Shown here: positions 19,205-29,547 of the stretch, piece by piece
Numbering within the stretch: position 1 is the stretch's first letter
Layout of the letters: each line of letters begins with the position of its first letter
Origin: Comamonas halotolerans
Lineage (GTDB): Bacteria > Pseudomonadota > Gammaproteobacteria > Burkholderiales > Burkholderiaceae_C
Reading direction: 5' to 3'
Assembly: GCF_030162935.1 (NCBI RefSeq)
Contig: NZ_JASAUZ010000012.1
Span: 310,001 to 374,000, forward strand
Length of the DNA: 64,000 nt
Translations under genes and position numbers: made by a program
The notes under the pieces: generated by a model
Seen by the model: the letters and a program-made list of their open reading frames with translations, nothing else
The model's database searches: none
Told to the model about the DNA's origin: nothing

Positions 19205-20913
19205 ACGACATTCGCCGCACCATTTTGTGGGTGATATTTGGCTTTTCCATGGTTTTGCTGTGGGACCAATGGCAAATCCACAATGGCAAACAAGCCACGT
19301 TCTTCCCATCGGCCCCGAAAACGGTGGCTACAGCGCCTGCTGAAAACAAGCCTGCCGATGTGCCGGACGCTCTGACCACGCCTGCGACAACAGCGTCGGC
19401 CAGCGATGTTCCTGGCGCGGCGGAAGCTGCGCCAGTGGCCCGAGAAAAAGTGGTGGTCACCACCGATGTGCTGCGCCTGACTTTTGACGGTCAGGGTGGT
19501 GCTTTGGTGCACGCCGAATTGCTGAAATATGGCTCAGACGCTGACAAGTCCAAGCCTTTTGTGCTGTTTGACGAAAGCGCTGAGCGTGTATACATGGCAC
19601 AAACCGGCTTGATTGGAGGCAACTTCCCCAATCACAAGACGGTAATGAACATCTTGCCTGGCGAGCGTGAACTCAAAGATGGCAGCAACGAACTGCAAGT
19701 GCGCTTTGAGTCGCCTGAACAAGACGGCGTGAAGCTGGTCAAGACCTTTACCCTGAAGCGTGGTGCCTATGACATCGGCGTCAAGCACGAAGTGGTGAAT
19801 ACCGGTGCAGCGGCCGTGACGCCTCAGCTGTATCTGCAGTTGCTGCGTGATGGCAATGCATTGGATGGAGGCAACGCTTTCTACTCCACATTCACCGGTC
19901 CAGCGATCTACACCGACACTGCCAAGTATCAAAAGGTCGAGTTCAAGAACATCGACAAGGACAAGGCTGAATTTGAAAAGTCGGCCACCTCTGGCTATGT
20001 GGCCATGGTGCAGCATTACTTTGCTTCAGCCTGGTTGCTGGGCGATGGCGTGCAGCGTGACAACTTTGCGCGCAAGGTGGGCGACAACCTGTACGCAGCT
20101 GGCATGATCACTCCTGTGGGCACCTTGCAACCCGGCGAAACCAAGGCACTGGAATCACGCCTGTTCGCCGGCCCTCAACTGGAAAAGACACTGGAGGCAC
20201 TGGCTCCGGGCCTGGAGCTGGTAAAGGACTATGGCTGGCTGACCATTCTGGCCAAGCCGCTGTACTGGTTGCTGGACAAGATCCACGGCATTTTGGGCAA
20301 CTGGGGCTGGTCCATCGTAGGTCTGGTGCTGTTCCTGAAGATTCTGTTTTACTGGTTGAATGCCAAGGCCTATGCCTCGATGGCCAAGATGAAGGCCATC
20401 AACCCCAAAATCATGGAAATGCGCGCGCGCCTGAAGGACAACCCTCAGCAGATGCAGCAAGAGATGATGCGTATCTATCGTGAAGAGAAGGTCAACCCCA
20501 TGGGCGGTTGCTTCCCCATCATGATTCAGATTCCGGTGTTCATCGCCTTGTACTGGGTGCTGCTGTCGTCGGTGGAAATCCGTCACGCACCATGGATTCT
20601 GTGGATCACCGACTTGTCGGCCAAGGACCCCTTGTTCATCTTGCCTCTGTTGATGACACTGTCTTCGCTGCTGCAGACAGCGCTCAATCCTGTGCCTCCA
20701 GATCCGATGCAAGCCAAGATGATGTGGTTCATGCCTTTGATCTTCAGCGTCATGTTCTTCATGTTCCCTGCGGGTCTGGTGTTGTACTGGCTGACCAACA
20801 ACATCTTGTCGATTGCACAGCAGTGGGTCATCAACACCCGCATGGGCGTTCCACCCCAGTTCAATCTGCCTAACTTCAAGTCGGCGCCTGCAGACGCCAA
20901 CAAGAAGAAGTAA
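19201..20913 (+). CDS. yidC: Membrane protein insertase YidC
   Basis: This is the inner-membrane insertase and Sec helper, 570 residues. It has an N-terminal anchor (about residues 5-25), a Pro/Ala-rich linker, a large periplasmic beta domain (to about 340), and the conserved five-segment insertase core with [20 protein letters not shown] and the C-terminal basic ending. The size and layout are those of Gram-negative YidC. It follows yidD with a 4-base overlap, and a hairpin follows. Confidence 0.98.
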   Translation: MNDIRRTILWVIFGFSMVLLWDQWQIHNGKQATFFPSAPKTVATAPAENKPADVPDALTTPATTASASDVPGAAEAAPVAREKVVVTTDVLRLTFDGQGGALVHAELLKYGSDADKSKPFVLFDESAERVYMAQTGLIGGNFPNHKTVMNILPGERELKDGSNELQVRFESPEQDGVKLVKTFTLKRGAYDIGVKHEVVNTGAAAVTPQLYLQLLRDGNALDGGNAFYSTFTGPAIYTDTAKYQKVEFKNIDKDKAEFEKSATSGYVAMVQHYFASAWLLGDGVQRDNFARKVGDNLYAAGMITPVGTLQPGETKALESRLFAGPQLEKTLEALAPGLELVKDYGWLTILAKPLYWLLDKIHGILGNWGWSIVGLVLFLKILFYWLNAKAYASMAKMKAINPKIMEMRARLKDNPQQMQQEMMRIYREEKVNPMGGCFPIMIQIPVFIALYWVLLSSVEIRHAPWILWITDLSAKDPLFILPLLMTLSSLLQTALNPVPPDPMQAKMMWFMPLIFSVMFFMFPAGLVLYWLTNNILSIAQQWVINTRMGVPPQFNLPNFKSAPADANKKK

Positions 20914-20940
20914 GCCAAAGCTTGGCTTGAACCCATCAAA

Positions 20941-20959
20941 GGCCGCGCAAGCGGCCTTT
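20941..20959 (+). terminator. Hairpin after yidC
   Basis: GGCCGC-GCAA-GCGGCC is followed by TTTG and a T-rich stretch. It is 27 bases after the yidC stop and may end or weaken transcription before mnmE. Confidence 0.6.
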
Positions 20960-21046
20960 GATGTTTTCTTGGCCCTGTTGTTTAAACGCTTTTGTGTGCT
21001 TGCTCATGGCTATCATGGCGAGCTACCAACCCAAGGATGTGAAGCC

Positions 21047-22474
21047 ATGCTCGCGCGTCAAACTGATCCCATCGTTGCCATTGCCACTGCCCCTGGACGC
21101 GGAGCGGTGGGCATTGTCCGTGTCTCGGGCAAAAGCATTGCGGGCTTTGTGCGTGACCTGCTGGGCAAGGACCTCAAGCCGCGCGAAGCCACGTATCTGC
21201 CTTTCAAGGACCGCAAAGGTGCGCCGATTGACCATGGGCTAGCTATTTATTTCCCTGGGCCGAACAGCTACACCGGTGAGGATGTGCTGGAACTTCAGGC
21301 CCACGGAGGACCCGTAGTGCTGCAACTGCTGCTGGCCCGTTGTCTGGAAGCTGCGCAGGAAGGTGCGGCTTTACCTAGCTTGCGGCTGGCTGAGCCAGGT
21401 GAGTTTACCCAGCGTGCTTTCATGAACGACAAGATCGACCTGGCCCAGGCCGAGGCGATTGCCGATCTGATTGATGCAAGCACGGAAGCAGCGGCACGCA
21501 GCGCCAGCCGCTCACTCTCCGGGGAGTTCTCGCGCGAAATCGGCGAATTGCGAGAAGCACTGGTGCACCTGCGCATGCTGGTGGAGGCGACGCTGGACTT
21601 CCCGGAGGAAGAGATCGACTTTTTGCAAAAAGCCGATGCTTATGGCCAGCTCGACAATTTGCGCGATCAACTCGGTCAAGTGCTGGCGCGCACCCAGCAA
21701 GGTGCACTGCTGCGCGAAGGCATCAAGGTGGTGATTGCGGGCCAGCCCAATGCAGGTAAAAGCTCGTTGCTCAATGCATTGGCGGGGGCGGAGCTGGCCA
21801 TTGTCACACCGATTGCCGGCACCACACGCGACAAGGTGCAGCAAACCATCCAGATTGATGGCGTGCCACTGCACGTGATCGACACGGCAGGGTTGCGCGA
21901 CAGCGATGATGAGGTGGAGCGCATTGGCATTGCGCGTGCCTGGGACGAAATTGCAGCCGCCGATGCCGTGTTGTTTCTGCACGATCTTTCGCGCATGAAT
22001 GAGACCGGCTATGTGGCCGCAGATTTGGAAATTGCACAAACCCTGGCCGAGCGCATTGCACCCAGCATTCCGGTGATTGACCTGTGGAATAAGACGGACC
22101 TGGCGGCAGCGGACGCCAATATGCAGCCGCTGGCACCTTTGGTGGGTCGAAAGGGGGGCGAAGCGAGTCTGAGTCTGTCCGCCCGCACGGGCGAAGGGTT
22201 GGATGCAGTGCGCCAGCGTTTGCTGCAAGTGGCCGGCTGGCAGTCTGCAGCAGAGGGTTTGTACATTGCCCGTGCACGCCACGTGGAAGCGCTGCAGGCC
22301 GTAGGTGCGCACCTGGATGAGGCGCATGATCAGCTGAATGTGCCCGGGCCAGCGCTGGACATCCTGGCCGAAGAATTGCGTCTGGCGCAGACGGCACTCA
22401 ACAGCATCACGGGAGAATTCACGTCGGATGATTTGCTGGGTGTGATCTTCTCAAGCTTCTGTATCGGCAAATAA
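21047..22474 (+). CDS. mnmE: tRNA uridine-5-carboxymethylaminomethyl GTPase MnmE
   Basis: With MnmG this GTPase makes the cmnm5U modification at the tRNA wobble position. It has 475 residues. The N-terminal folate-binding domain begins [20 protein letters not shown]; the inserted G domain has the P-loop [21 protein letters not shown] and DTAGLRD; the C-terminal CIGK motif is the catalytic cysteine end. The ATG at 21047 gives the family N-terminus; upstream frame is yidC overlap. It is separated from yidC by 133 bases and a hairpin. Confidence 0.97.
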   Translation: MLARQTDPIVAIATAPGRGAVGIVRVSGKSIAGFVRDLLGKDLKPREATYLPFKDRKGAPIDHGLAIYFPGPNSYTGEDVLELQAHGGPVVLQLLLARCLEAAQEGAALPSLRLAEPGEFTQRAFMNDKIDLAQAEAIADLIDASTEAAARSASRSLSGEFSREIGELREALVHLRMLVEATLDFPEEEIDFLQKADAYGQLDNLRDQLGQVLARTQQGALLREGIKVVIAGQPNAGKSSLLNALAGAELAIVTPIAGTTRDKVQQTIQIDGVPLHVIDTAGLRDSDDEVERIGIARAWDEIAAADAVLFLHDLSRMNETGYVAADLEIAQTLAERIAPSIPVIDLWNKTDLAAADANMQPLAPLVGRKGGEASLSLSARTGEGLDAVRQRLLQVAGWQSAAEGLYIARARHVEALQAVGAHLDEAHDQLNVPGPALDILAEELRLAQTALNSITGEFTSDDLLGVIFSSFCIGK

Positions 22475-22487
22475 GCCCTTAAAAAAG

Positions 22488-22510
22488 AGCGCGAGGCGCT
22501 TATTTTTTTT
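22488..22510. terminator. Intrinsic terminator after mnmE
   Basis: AGCGC-GAG-GCGCT (22488-22500) is followed by a run of T to 22510. An A run on the left would serve the minus strand too. The hairpin touches the stop codon of the convergent lipoprotein gene at 22500-22502. Confidence 0.7.
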
Positions 22511-24437
22511 GATTCTGTGGCAGCAACTGATTGTGCAGAATGCGGCGGATTTCGACGATGGCACGCGGATGTTCTTGCACGCTATGGCTGAAAGGCACGA
22601 TCAATTCTGAGGCCGCGCCCTCCAGATGTGCACTGCGGTAGGGGACAATGCCATCGCTGCTATCCAGAAGCGGTTCACGGGGGGTGTTGTTGCCGATGAT
22701 GGAGTGGTAGCGAACTTGCGGCGAGATGGGCAGCTGCGCAGCCAAACGCACATAGTTATCGTCATCGCTGAGGTTGTCGATGCTGTTGGGAATGCGCAGC
22801 AAGGAGGATTTGCCAATACGCGGTGAAGCATGGGCTAGCGTGCGGGTGAGGTCACCAAACTGCTCTACCATGGAAAACGGCAAGGTGATCAGGTTGGAGA
22901 CCCAGCGTGCAATCCGATTGTTGGCAAAGTCGGTGCCACGATGTGGTGCTGCGATGAAAATGGCGCTGCTGACCTGAGGAATGGGCTCAAACTCGAGTAG
23001 ACGCTCCAACTTTCTGCTCAGGGTGCTGCTGTCCCCATCTCCTTGAAGGTCGTAGGCCTCTGCCATGGCGGCCAGCATCCTGCCTTCCGAGCTGCTGACC
23101 ATCAAACGTGCCAGTACACCTCCCATGCTGTGACCAATCAAGGTGATGTCCTTGGAAGCGCGTGCACTGCCCTGAGGATCAAAATGCTGCAGTGTGCGTT
23201 GCAAGGCTTGGCGAATCGCAAAGTTGTTCAGACCCAGCGGTGCGTTGGTGGGGTAGTAAACCTGCCAGACCTGATAATTGCGACGCAGGTTTTCATCACC
23301 CAGCACCTCGTTGGCGACGTTGATCCATGCCTCGGGGCTGCTGGCAAGACCGTGCAACATGACGATGATGCGCCGATCAGGGTCATACGGCTGCATCAGG
23401 TAGATGGTGGGTTTGATGATGCCGTTGCTCAGACCCACAAGGGTGCGCAGTGCTTGCGTAGAAAAACCCGAGCGTGCCAGCCACAAGCCATAGCCGGAAG
23501 AAAAATTCCCTGCCAGGGGGACGCTGGCCTGCCCCAGCTCGATGGTGCGGAAGCGATACGGATCCAGTGCTTGCAGTTCAACATTTTTGGTGGACAGCAC
23601 TTCCTGCATGGTGTTGCCGCCGAAGCGTAACACCACGGTTACAGCGGGAAAGAGTGATTCCTGGTAAGGCGCAACGGGTGGCCCTTCTAACGAGCCGACC
23701 TGGGGCACTGCTGTTTCCTGGTCTTCATCACCTTGGAACACGGCGACCAGTTCTGCGCCGAAGCCATCGCGTCGATACTGGTTGCGCAAGCCTGAAAAAC
23801 GCAAGGCACTGGCAGGCACGAGTTCATAGGGAATAGCTTTGTTCGCAGGTAGCCACACGCGTGAAAAATCATTGTGCAGCTGCCACTGCCCAAGGGTCTG
23901 TGGGTTGTCCAGAGGGGCATCTTTGCGCAAAGAGAACAAACCTGTTACGGCTTGTTGTACGGCAAAGTTGTAATAGTCACGCACTTGGAGCTGGCGTTGC
24001 TCAAAAGCGCGTTCACCGGGGCTGCGCTCGGTGAAGAACAGGTATGCCCAGGCGTGGCGTGCAGCTTCCATCCAGGCCTGAATTTCGGCTTCGGTGCGTG
24101 TGCTAGGCAAAGAGTGGGATTTTTGGATACTGCGGGCTTGCAAAATCCACAGCTCTGCCAAAGATGACATGCGTTGTTCGTTGTACAACCCTGTGGCATT
24201 GGCCAGTGTGTAGTGGCACATTGGTACATCTGCCAGACAGACTTTGAGGTCCAAATCCAGTACGCGCAATGCTTCTTGGGTGAAGGCACTGGGTTCTCCA
24301 GACGTCAGTACATCGCTGCGGCGATCCGCAAGGTAGCTGGCCGAATCGGTGGTGCGGACAGTCACACCTGCGCACCCGGTGAGCGTGGCGGCAATCAACA
24401 GAGAAAAAATCCAGCGGGGCAACGAAAACAGCGTCAT
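22500..24437 (-). CDS. Lipoprotein with alpha/beta-hydrolase (lipase-like) domain
   Basis: The 645-residue protein begins with a lipoprotein signal: a hydrophobic core FSLLIAATLTG then Cys at about residue 22 (lipobox LTGC), so it should be lipid-anchored, probably in the outer membrane. The C-terminal half is an alpha/beta hydrolase with nucleophile elbow LIGHSMGGVLARL, an earlier VMLHGLASSPEAW oxyanion region, and a late acid/His part near SDGIVPYRSAH. The N-terminal half (about 30-330) has no clear family. The ATG at 24437 was chosen because it gives the signal peptide. Substrate unknown; a phospholipase or esterase role is plausible. Confidence 0.8.
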   Translation of the reverse strand: MTLFSLPRWIFSLLIAATLTGCAGVTVRTTDSASYLADRRSDVLTSGEPSAFTQEALRVLDLDLKVCLADVPMCHYTLANATGLYNEQRMSSLAELWILQARSIQKSHSLPSTRTEAEIQAWMEAARHAWAYLFFTERSPGERAFEQRQLQVRDYYNFAVQQAVTGLFSLRKDAPLDNPQTLGQWQLHNDFSRVWLPANKAIPYELVPASALRFSGLRNQYRRDGFGAELVAVFQGDEDQETAVPQVGSLEGPPVAPYQESLFPAVTVVLRFGGNTMQEVLSTKNVELQALDPYRFRTIELGQASVPLAGNFSSGYGLWLARSGFSTQALRTLVGLSNGIIKPTIYLMQPYDPDRRIIVMLHGLASSPEAWINVANEVLGDENLRRNYQVWQVYYPTNAPLGLNNFAIRQALQRTLQHFDPQGSARASKDITLIGHSMGGVLARLMVSSSEGRMLAAMAEAYDLQGDGDSSTLSRKLERLLEFEPIPQVSSAIFIAAPHRGTDFANNRIARWVSNLITLPFSMVEQFGDLTRTLAHASPRIGKSSLLRIPNSIDNLSDDDNYVRLAAQLPISPQVRYHSIIGNNTPREPLLDSSDGIVPYRSAHLEGAASELIVPFSHSVQEHPRAIVEIRRILHNQLLPQNQKK

Positions 24438-24547
24438 AGGCGGCGAGTGTAGGTTGGCGCCAGCGAGTGTGCACACGTCCTGTGCGTATCTTGGGCTGTG
24501 TGTATGCTGATTGCAAAGGTAGGATGGCAACCCGAGCGTGTGAGCCT

Positions 24548-25621
24548 TTACATCCCGCTGCGAATGTGGCGCGAGAAATCTGCGCTGGCCTCAGCATCAT
24601 CCAGGCCTTCCGGAGAGCGCCAGCCTTGCGCGCGTCGGGTGATATCGCCACGTGTGCGCAGCAACTCCAGCGGCTGCATGTCGTACAGCCCGCCAGCGTC
24701 ACGCAGATATTCTGGCAGGTAGCCAGAGGCCAGCAAGCGCCAGTCAATGGGGAGCTCTTTGCCTATGTGTCGCGCCAGTTGCCACACAATCGTTGTGCAG
24801 TTGGCGGTGAGCGTGTGATAGAAACGCGGCGCAAAAGCCAGCTGACTGGCTTGGTGCGCATAGGCCATGAACAGTGCACGCATGCTTTCCTGGGGGAGCT
24901 GCACGCGGTACATGTGTACCTGTTCACCACGGACATTGGTGCGCACTGCCAGGATGTCACGTTCATCCGCTGCTACCAGAGCCATTTCATATTGTTTGAA
25001 AAAGCCAGCCAGGGCATCGAATTGCTCGTGTCTTTCTTTGCGAATTTCGATGGAGAACACCACATGTTGTCCGTTGCGAAAACCGAAGGACACCAAAGTG
25101 TGGGCAATTGCAGGTCCCATCCAGTACGACAGCGCAACATCGACGGTTTCGAGTTGCGACAGGTCGTAGCTGCGATTTTCCCAGTTGGGTGTGAAGTCGG
25201 TGTCGCTGCGCCAGTTGAAATTGCGTACGTTGTGTAGATGTACCACGTCAGCGTGGTCAGGATCGGTTTCAATGGCGACCATGCGGGATACATCGTCTGC
25301 CCAATCGCGTTCCGCTTGAGGCTTGATGGAACTCCACCACAGCAGCAGCGGCAGCATCAGCAGCAGACCTCCAACCCAGACTGCAAGCATGCGTTGCTGT
25401 AGCGCAGCATAGCCCAGAACAATTAGCCACGCAAAACCCCAGACCATGGTCAGCGCATCAGCAATGTTGTGCTCCTGGGGCACTTGAGCACGGAGCGCCA
25501 TGCCGCCCCAAGCTGCGCACACAAGCGCCAGCAATGTCACCAGCACCCAGTTCAGCCCTCTCAACCAAGGCTGCCACGCAGGAGTGACAGGCATGAGGTG
25601 ATTGCGGACAAAGACAGGCAT
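24548..25621 (-). CDS. DUF4105 domain membrane-anchored protein
   Basis: The protein is about 357 residues from the ATG at 25621; starts at 25594 or a TTG at 25738 are possible, and none has a clear ribosome site. Several hydrophobic segments (about residues 25-100 counting from this start) precede a soluble domain with RNFNWRSDTDFTPNWENR and YHTLTANCTTIVWQLARH. Those patterns match DUF4105, a family with a conserved Asn-Cys-Thr motif that hints at a papain-like cysteine hydrolase. Function unknown. It shares direction with the upstream apt and the downstream lipoprotein. Confidence 0.75.
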   Translation of the reverse strand: MPVFVRNHLMPVTPAWQPWLRGLNWVLVTLLALVCAAWGGMALRAQVPQEHNIADALTMVWGFAWLIVLGYAALQQRMLAVWVGGLLLMLPLLLWWSSIKPQAERDWADDVSRMVAIETDPDHADVVHLHNVRNFNWRSDTDFTPNWENRSYDLSQLETVDVALSYWMGPAIAHTLVSFGFRNGQHVVFSIEIRKERHEQFDALAGFFKQYEMALVAADERDILAVRTNVRGEQVHMYRVQLPQESMRALFMAYAHQASQLAFAPRFYHTLTANCTTIVWQLARHIGKELPIDWRLLASGYLPEYLRDAGGLYDMQPLELLRTRGDITRRAQGWRSPEGLDDAEASADFSRHIRSGM

Positions 25622-25770
25622 GGGATGTGCTGCAAAAAGTGTAAATAGATGCAGTGTGCCGTGACGGAGTGCCTGCTGATGTGTCTGTGTGTATCTGTTG
25701 CGTGCCGTCCAATGTTGGCAAGCGTTAAATGCTGACAACTAGCAGCATCATGGGTGGAGGAATTGCCGAT

Positions 25771-26328
25771 TTAGTGCCCAGCAAAGTCCACCAGGGTAAA
25801 CAGTGGTAGCTTGCCGGTTTCCTGCAGCAATTTGGATCCTCCCAGCTCGGGCAGATCTACGATGGCGGCACCTTCCATCACGGTGGCTCCCAGTTTTTCC
25901 AGCAGTTTTTTCCCGGCCATCATGGTGCCGCCTGTAGCGATCAGGTCATCAATCAAAAGAACCTTGTCGCCAGGTTTGACGGCGTCAGTGTGCAATTCCA
26001 CGGTGGCACTGCCGTATTCCAGTTCGTAAGTCTCTTCCACGGTGGTGAAGGGCAGCTTACCCTTTTTGCGGATAGGCACAAAGCCCACGTTCAGTTCATA
26101 GGCGATCACTGCACCCAGGATAAAGCCGCGAGCATCCAGGCCCGCAACCACATCGGGGCGCATGTCGGGATCCATGTAGCGATGCACGAAAGCATCAATC
26201 AGAATGCGGAAGACTTTGGGATCTTGCAGCAAAGGTGTGATGTCACGGAATTGCACGCCTGGTGCGGGCCAGTCCGAAACGGTGCGGATGTGCTGGCGAA
26301 GATAGTCATTGACGCTGGTGGTGTACAT
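25771..26328 (-). CDS. apt: Adenine phosphoribosyltransferase
   Basis: This purine-salvage enzyme makes AMP from adenine and PRPP. It has 185 residues with the PRPP-binding motif [14 protein letters not shown], the start region [16 protein letters not shown], and [18 protein letters not shown]. The ATG at 26328 gives the family N-terminus; the frame continues upstream to 26667 without family support. Confidence 0.96.
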   Translation of the reverse strand: MYTTSVNDYLRQHIRTVSDWPAPGVQFRDITPLLQDPKVFRILIDAFVHRYMDPDMRPDVVAGLDARGFILGAVIAYELNVGFVPIRKKGKLPFTTVEETYELEYGSATVELHTDAVKPGDKVLLIDDLIATGGTMMAGKKLLEKLGATVMEGAAIVDLPELGGSKLLQETGKLPLFTLVDFAGH

Positions 26329-26642
26329 GGAGAGGTATTGTTGGTGGGGCGCTGCGTATGCGTGCAGCCAGGTGCAGCATGAGCAATCAGTAGGAGAAGC
26401 CACTGCGTGCCAGCGCTGTATCGGCGTTACAAGCGCCGCAGAGCAAGTGAATGGGCAAAAGTGTAATGAGTACCGGGTTTTTACGCACATGCATGGGTGA
26501 GCAATGCAGCAGTGCCTGTTGTTTTCAGGGGGCGGGCTGCGCTGCGTCATGGCCTGTCGTTGCAAACACGCATTTCTTTCAATTTTTGTGTGGGTGTCCG
26601 CGCTGCCTGCAGAGGTCTTGCATGCGTCGATAAAATTGATAC
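26329..26642. other. Intergenic region between divergent apt and kdsD
   Basis: These 314 bases must hold promoters for both divergent genes. A TAAAAT close to the kdsD start could be a minus-10 element, but no well-spaced partner is seen. I see no supported gene, repeat or RNA here. Confidence 0.5.
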
Positions 26643-27644
26643 ATGAATATCCCCACGCACACTGCACCTGTCTTGAATGCTTCGCAGGCGCTGGCCATGG
26701 CCCGCGAAACCTTGGCTATTGAAATTCAATCCCTGCAAGCTTTGGCGCAGCGATTGGACGACCGCTTTGTCCAAGTGGCGCAAGCCATGCTGGTCACGCC
26801 TGGTCGAATCGTGGTGATGGGCATGGGCAAAAGTGGCCACATTGGCCGCAAGATTGCAGCAACGCTGGCATCGACAGGAACGCCTGCCTTTTTTGTGCAC
26901 CCCGGAGAGGCCAGTCATGGTGATTTGGGAATGGTGACAAGCAATGACTTGGTACTGGCAATCTCCAACAGCGGCGAGAGCAATGAGCTGACTTCCTTGC
27001 TGCCTGCACTCAAGCGTCAGGGCGTGCGCATCGCAGGTATGACTGGCGGTTTGAAGTCCAGTTTGGCCAAGCATTCGGACTGGGTACTCGATACCAGTGT
27101 CGAGCGTGAAGCCTGTCCTTTGAACTTGGCACCTACGGCCAGTACCACTGTGCAACTGGCATTGGGCGATGCATTGGCAACCGCACTCTTGGATGCGCGC
27201 GGCTTCAAAGCCGAGGACTTTGCCTTGTCGCACCCCGGTGGTTCGCTAGGCCGTAAGCTGCTAACACACGTGCGCGATGTAATGCGCGCCGGAGATGATG
27301 TGCCGCGTGTATTTGCTGAGGACGGCTTTGACCGCTTGATGCGAGAGATCAGTGCCAAAAACATGGGGGCCAGTGCTGTGGTGGATGCGCAAAACCATGT
27401 GGTTGGCATTTTTACCGATGGTGATTTGCGCCGCCGTATTGAAGACGGAACGGATTTGCGCCACGCAAAGGCGGCAGACTTGATGCACAAAAATCCGCGC
27501 ACCATATCTGAAGATGCTTTGGCAGTGGCTGCTGCGCAGTTGATGGAGCAGCACGGAATCACTTCTGTACTGGTTGTAGATGCGCAGTCCCGTTTGGTCG
27601 GCATGGTGCACATCCGAGACTTGATGGTTGCCAAGGTGATTTGA
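26643..27644 (+). CDS. kdsD: Arabinose-5-phosphate isomerase KdsD
   Basis: This enzyme converts ribulose 5-phosphate to arabinose 5-phosphate, the first step of Kdo synthesis for LPS. The 333 residues contain a SIS sugar-isomerase domain ([41 protein letters not shown]) and two C-terminal CBS domains (about 210-333). The stop overlaps the kdsC start, so the two are coupled. Confidence 0.95.
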   Translation: MNIPTHTAPVLNASQALAMARETLAIEIQSLQALAQRLDDRFVQVAQAMLVTPGRIVVMGMGKSGHIGRKIAATLASTGTPAFFVHPGEASHGDLGMVTSNDLVLAISNSGESNELTSLLPALKRQGVRIAGMTGGLKSSLAKHSDWVLDTSVEREACPLNLAPTASTTVQLALGDALATALLDARGFKAEDFALSHPGGSLGRKLLTHVRDVMRAGDDVPRVFAEDGFDRLMREISAKNMGASAVVDAQNHVVGIFTDGDLRRRIEDGTDLRHAKAADLMHKNPRTISEDALAVAAAQLMEQHGITSVLVVDAQSRLVGMVHIRDLMVAKVI

Positions 27645-28204
27645 TGCCCAAGCCGTATACCTCACCTGCAATGTACTATGAACCCGAGCTGCTGCTGAAG
27701 GCCCAAAGCATTCGTGTTGTTTTTTTTGATGTGGACGGAGTACTGACAGATGGTGGCCTGCATTTCACCGAGCAAGGCGAAACCATCAAGCGCTTCAACA
27801 CGCTGGATGGACATGGCATCAAACTGTTGCAAAAAGCAGATATTGCGCCAGCTGTAGTGACAGGGCGTGATTCAGCACCACTTCGGCTGCGCTTGGCGCA
27901 ACTGGGCGTTCAGCATGTGGTGTATGGCACGGAGGACAAAGTACCTGCTGCGCAGCGGATTCTCAACAGCCTGGGACTGAATTGGAATCAGGCTGCCATG
28001 ATGGGCGATGACTGGCCGGACCTTCCTGTCATGCGGCGGTGTGCATTGGCGTGTGCCCCCATTAATGCCCATCCAGAAAACCTCGCAATTGCAGACTTCG
28101 TGACCACGGTGGCGGGTGGACAAGGCGCCGTGCGTCAGTTATGTGATTTGCTTTTGGTGGCCAGCGGGCGTTATCGGGGCATGTTGGAGACTTATCAACA
28201 ATGA
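27644..28204 (+). CDS. kdsC: 3-deoxy-D-manno-octulosonate 8-phosphate phosphatase KdsC
   Basis: This HAD-family phosphatase releases Kdo from Kdo 8-phosphate. It has about 186 residues. The catalytic motif FFDVDGVLTDGGL, then VTGRDSAPLRLR, and GDDWPDLPVMRRC supply the nucleophile Asp, Ser/Thr-region and acidic metal ligands. The ATG at 27644 overlaps the kdsD stop; an ATG at 27671 is an alternative. It overlaps lptC by 4 bases. Confidence 0.94.
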   Translation: MPKPYTSPAMYYEPELLLKAQSIRVVFFDVDGVLTDGGLHFTEQGETIKRFNTLDGHGIKLLQKADIAPAVVTGRDSAPLRLRLAQLGVQHVVYGTEDKVPAAQRILNSLGLNWNQAAMMGDDWPDLPVMRRCALACAPINAHPENLAIADFVTTVAGGQGAVRQLCDLLLVASGRYRGMLETYQQ

Positions 28205-28803
28205 AAAAATCTTTGCAGAGGGCCTGGGAGCAGGCGTCCATCTATCTGCCGGTGTTACTCATGGCAATGTTGGCCATGGGGACGTGGTGGCTGGTACGCA
28301 ATGCACCCAAACCGCTGCAAAGCCATGTGGAAAAAGTGGTATCCGAAGAGCCTGACTATGTGATGGAAAACTTCGCGGTGCATCAGTTTGATCGCACCGG
28401 TCGCTTGCAAAGCGTCATGACCGGCGAAGAAGCACGTCACATGCCCCAAACAGACACCATGGAAGTGGATGCAGTGCGCACACGTAGCATTGCACCGAAT
28501 GGCATGGTTACCACTTCATCGGGGCACAGGGGCATCAGCAACTCTGATTCTTCGGAGGTGCAACTGGTGGGTAATGCAGAGGTGGTTCGCGAGTTTCCAG
28601 GGAAACCACAGCAGACATCGCGCTATAACGGTGATTTTTTGCATGCATGGACCAATGAAGAGCGAATGGAATCCCACCTGCCTGTGGTTTTAACGCGTGG
28701 TAATAATCAGTTTAAAGGGGATAGCATGAAATATGACAACCTGTCACAGATCGTGCAACTCAATGGGCGTGTTAAGGGAGTTATTTATCCTGCGCACAAA
28801 TGA
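28201..28803 (+). CDS. lptC: LPS export system protein LptC
   Basis: LptC is a bitopic inner-membrane protein whose periplasmic beta-jellyroll passes LPS from LptFG to LptA. The 200 residues show one N-terminal membrane segment (about 16-35, LPVLLMAMLAMGTWWL) and then a beta-rich periplasmic domain. It is the third gene of kdsD-kdsC-lptC and overlaps kdsC by ATGA. A terminator follows, so lptA and lptB are not next to it as they are in many proteobacteria. Confidence 0.9.
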   Translation: MKKSLQRAWEQASIYLPVLLMAMLAMGTWWLVRNAPKPLQSHVEKVVSEEPDYVMENFAVHQFDRTGRLQSVMTGEEARHMPQTDTMEVDAVRTRSIAPNGMVTTSSGHRGISNSDSSEVQLVGNAEVVREFPGKPQQTSRYNGDFLHAWTNEERMESHLPVVLTRGNNQFKGDSMKYDNLSQIVQLNGRVKGVIYPAHK

Positions 28804-28852
28804 GGTGGGAGTAATTCCATGTTTTACGTAGGAATAATCTGATATCACTAAT

Positions 28853-28878
28853 AAAAAAGGCCCGAGAGGGCCTTTTTT
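28853..28878. terminator. Bidirectional terminator between lptC and the RRM gene
   Basis: AAAAAAGGCCC-GAGA-GGGCCTTTTTT is a perfect hairpin with A and T runs on either side. It can end the plus-strand kdsD-kdsC-lptC transcript and the minus-strand RRM transcript. Confidence 0.92.
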
Positions 28879-28894
28879 ATTGTTTGCTCCACCA

Positions 28895-29323
28895 TTAATA
28901 ATCGTTGCGAGAGCGGTTGCCTGAGTTATTACCAGCCTCAAAGCCCGGATTGTTGCGATTGCGCGGACCGGTTCCATAAGGGCTACGAAACCCGCCTTCG
29001 TTACGCCCTGCATAGCCATTGTTGTGGGGCTGTGAGAAGTTGCCACCGTAGCCGCCAGAGCGTGGCGGGCGAGGTTCCATAGGACGTGCTTCATTCACCA
29101 CAAGGCTTCTTCCTCCCAGCGGCTGACCATTCATGCCTTGTATGGCTGCGCTGGCCTCGCTATCGGCCGCCATTTCCACAAAGCCAAAGCCTTTGGAGCG
29201 CCCGGTATCCCGCTCCATCATGACTTTGGCGCTGACTACGGTTCCAAACTGCGTAAATGCCTGTTGCAAATCATGATCGCGCACACCATAAGGCAAATTA
29301 CCAACGTACAACTTACTTCCCAT
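28895..29323 (-). CDS. RRM-type RNA-binding protein with Gly/Asn/Arg-rich tail
   Basis: The protein has 142 residues. One RNA recognition motif occupies about residues 1-80, with RNP2 KLYVGNLP and RNP1 KGFGFVEM. The tail from about residue 85 is rich in Gly, Asn, Arg and Tyr (GGYGGNFSQPHNNGYAGR), which should be disordered. GAGGAG precedes the ATG. Such small RRM proteins are often cold-responsive RNA chaperones (family knowledge). A second copy lies upstream at 29548. Confidence 0.93.
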   Translation of the reverse strand: MGSKLYVGNLPYGVRDHDLQQAFTQFGTVVSAKVMMERDTGRSKGFGFVEMAADSEASAAIQGMNGQPLGGRSLVVNEARPMEPRPPRSGGYGGNFSQPHNNGYAGRNEGGFRSPYGTGPRNRNNPGFEAGNNSGNRSRNDY

Positions 29324-29482
29324 GACAACTCCTCAGCCAACAAAACAATGGGGCGCGGTTGAAAAAAGCACCGACACATTGAAAATCTTTGATGATGGTT
29401 ATTGATTAACCTGGAGAAATATTATTGAAGCAGTTCATGGGAAATGACAACCTTTTGGTGATAGAAAAAATGCAATGAAAAT

Positions 29483-29510
29483 AAAAAAGGAACCCGAAGG
29501 TTCCTTTTTT
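29483..29510. terminator. Terminator after the upstream RRM gene
   Basis: AAAAAAGGAACC-CGAA-GGTTCCTTTTTT is a perfect hairpin with flanking A and T runs. It separates the two RRM genes and ends the minus-strand transcript from 29892. Confidence 0.9.
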
Positions 29511-29547
29511 GAGGCTAAGCGCTAAGTATTAACGCTAGGCAAAGAGC

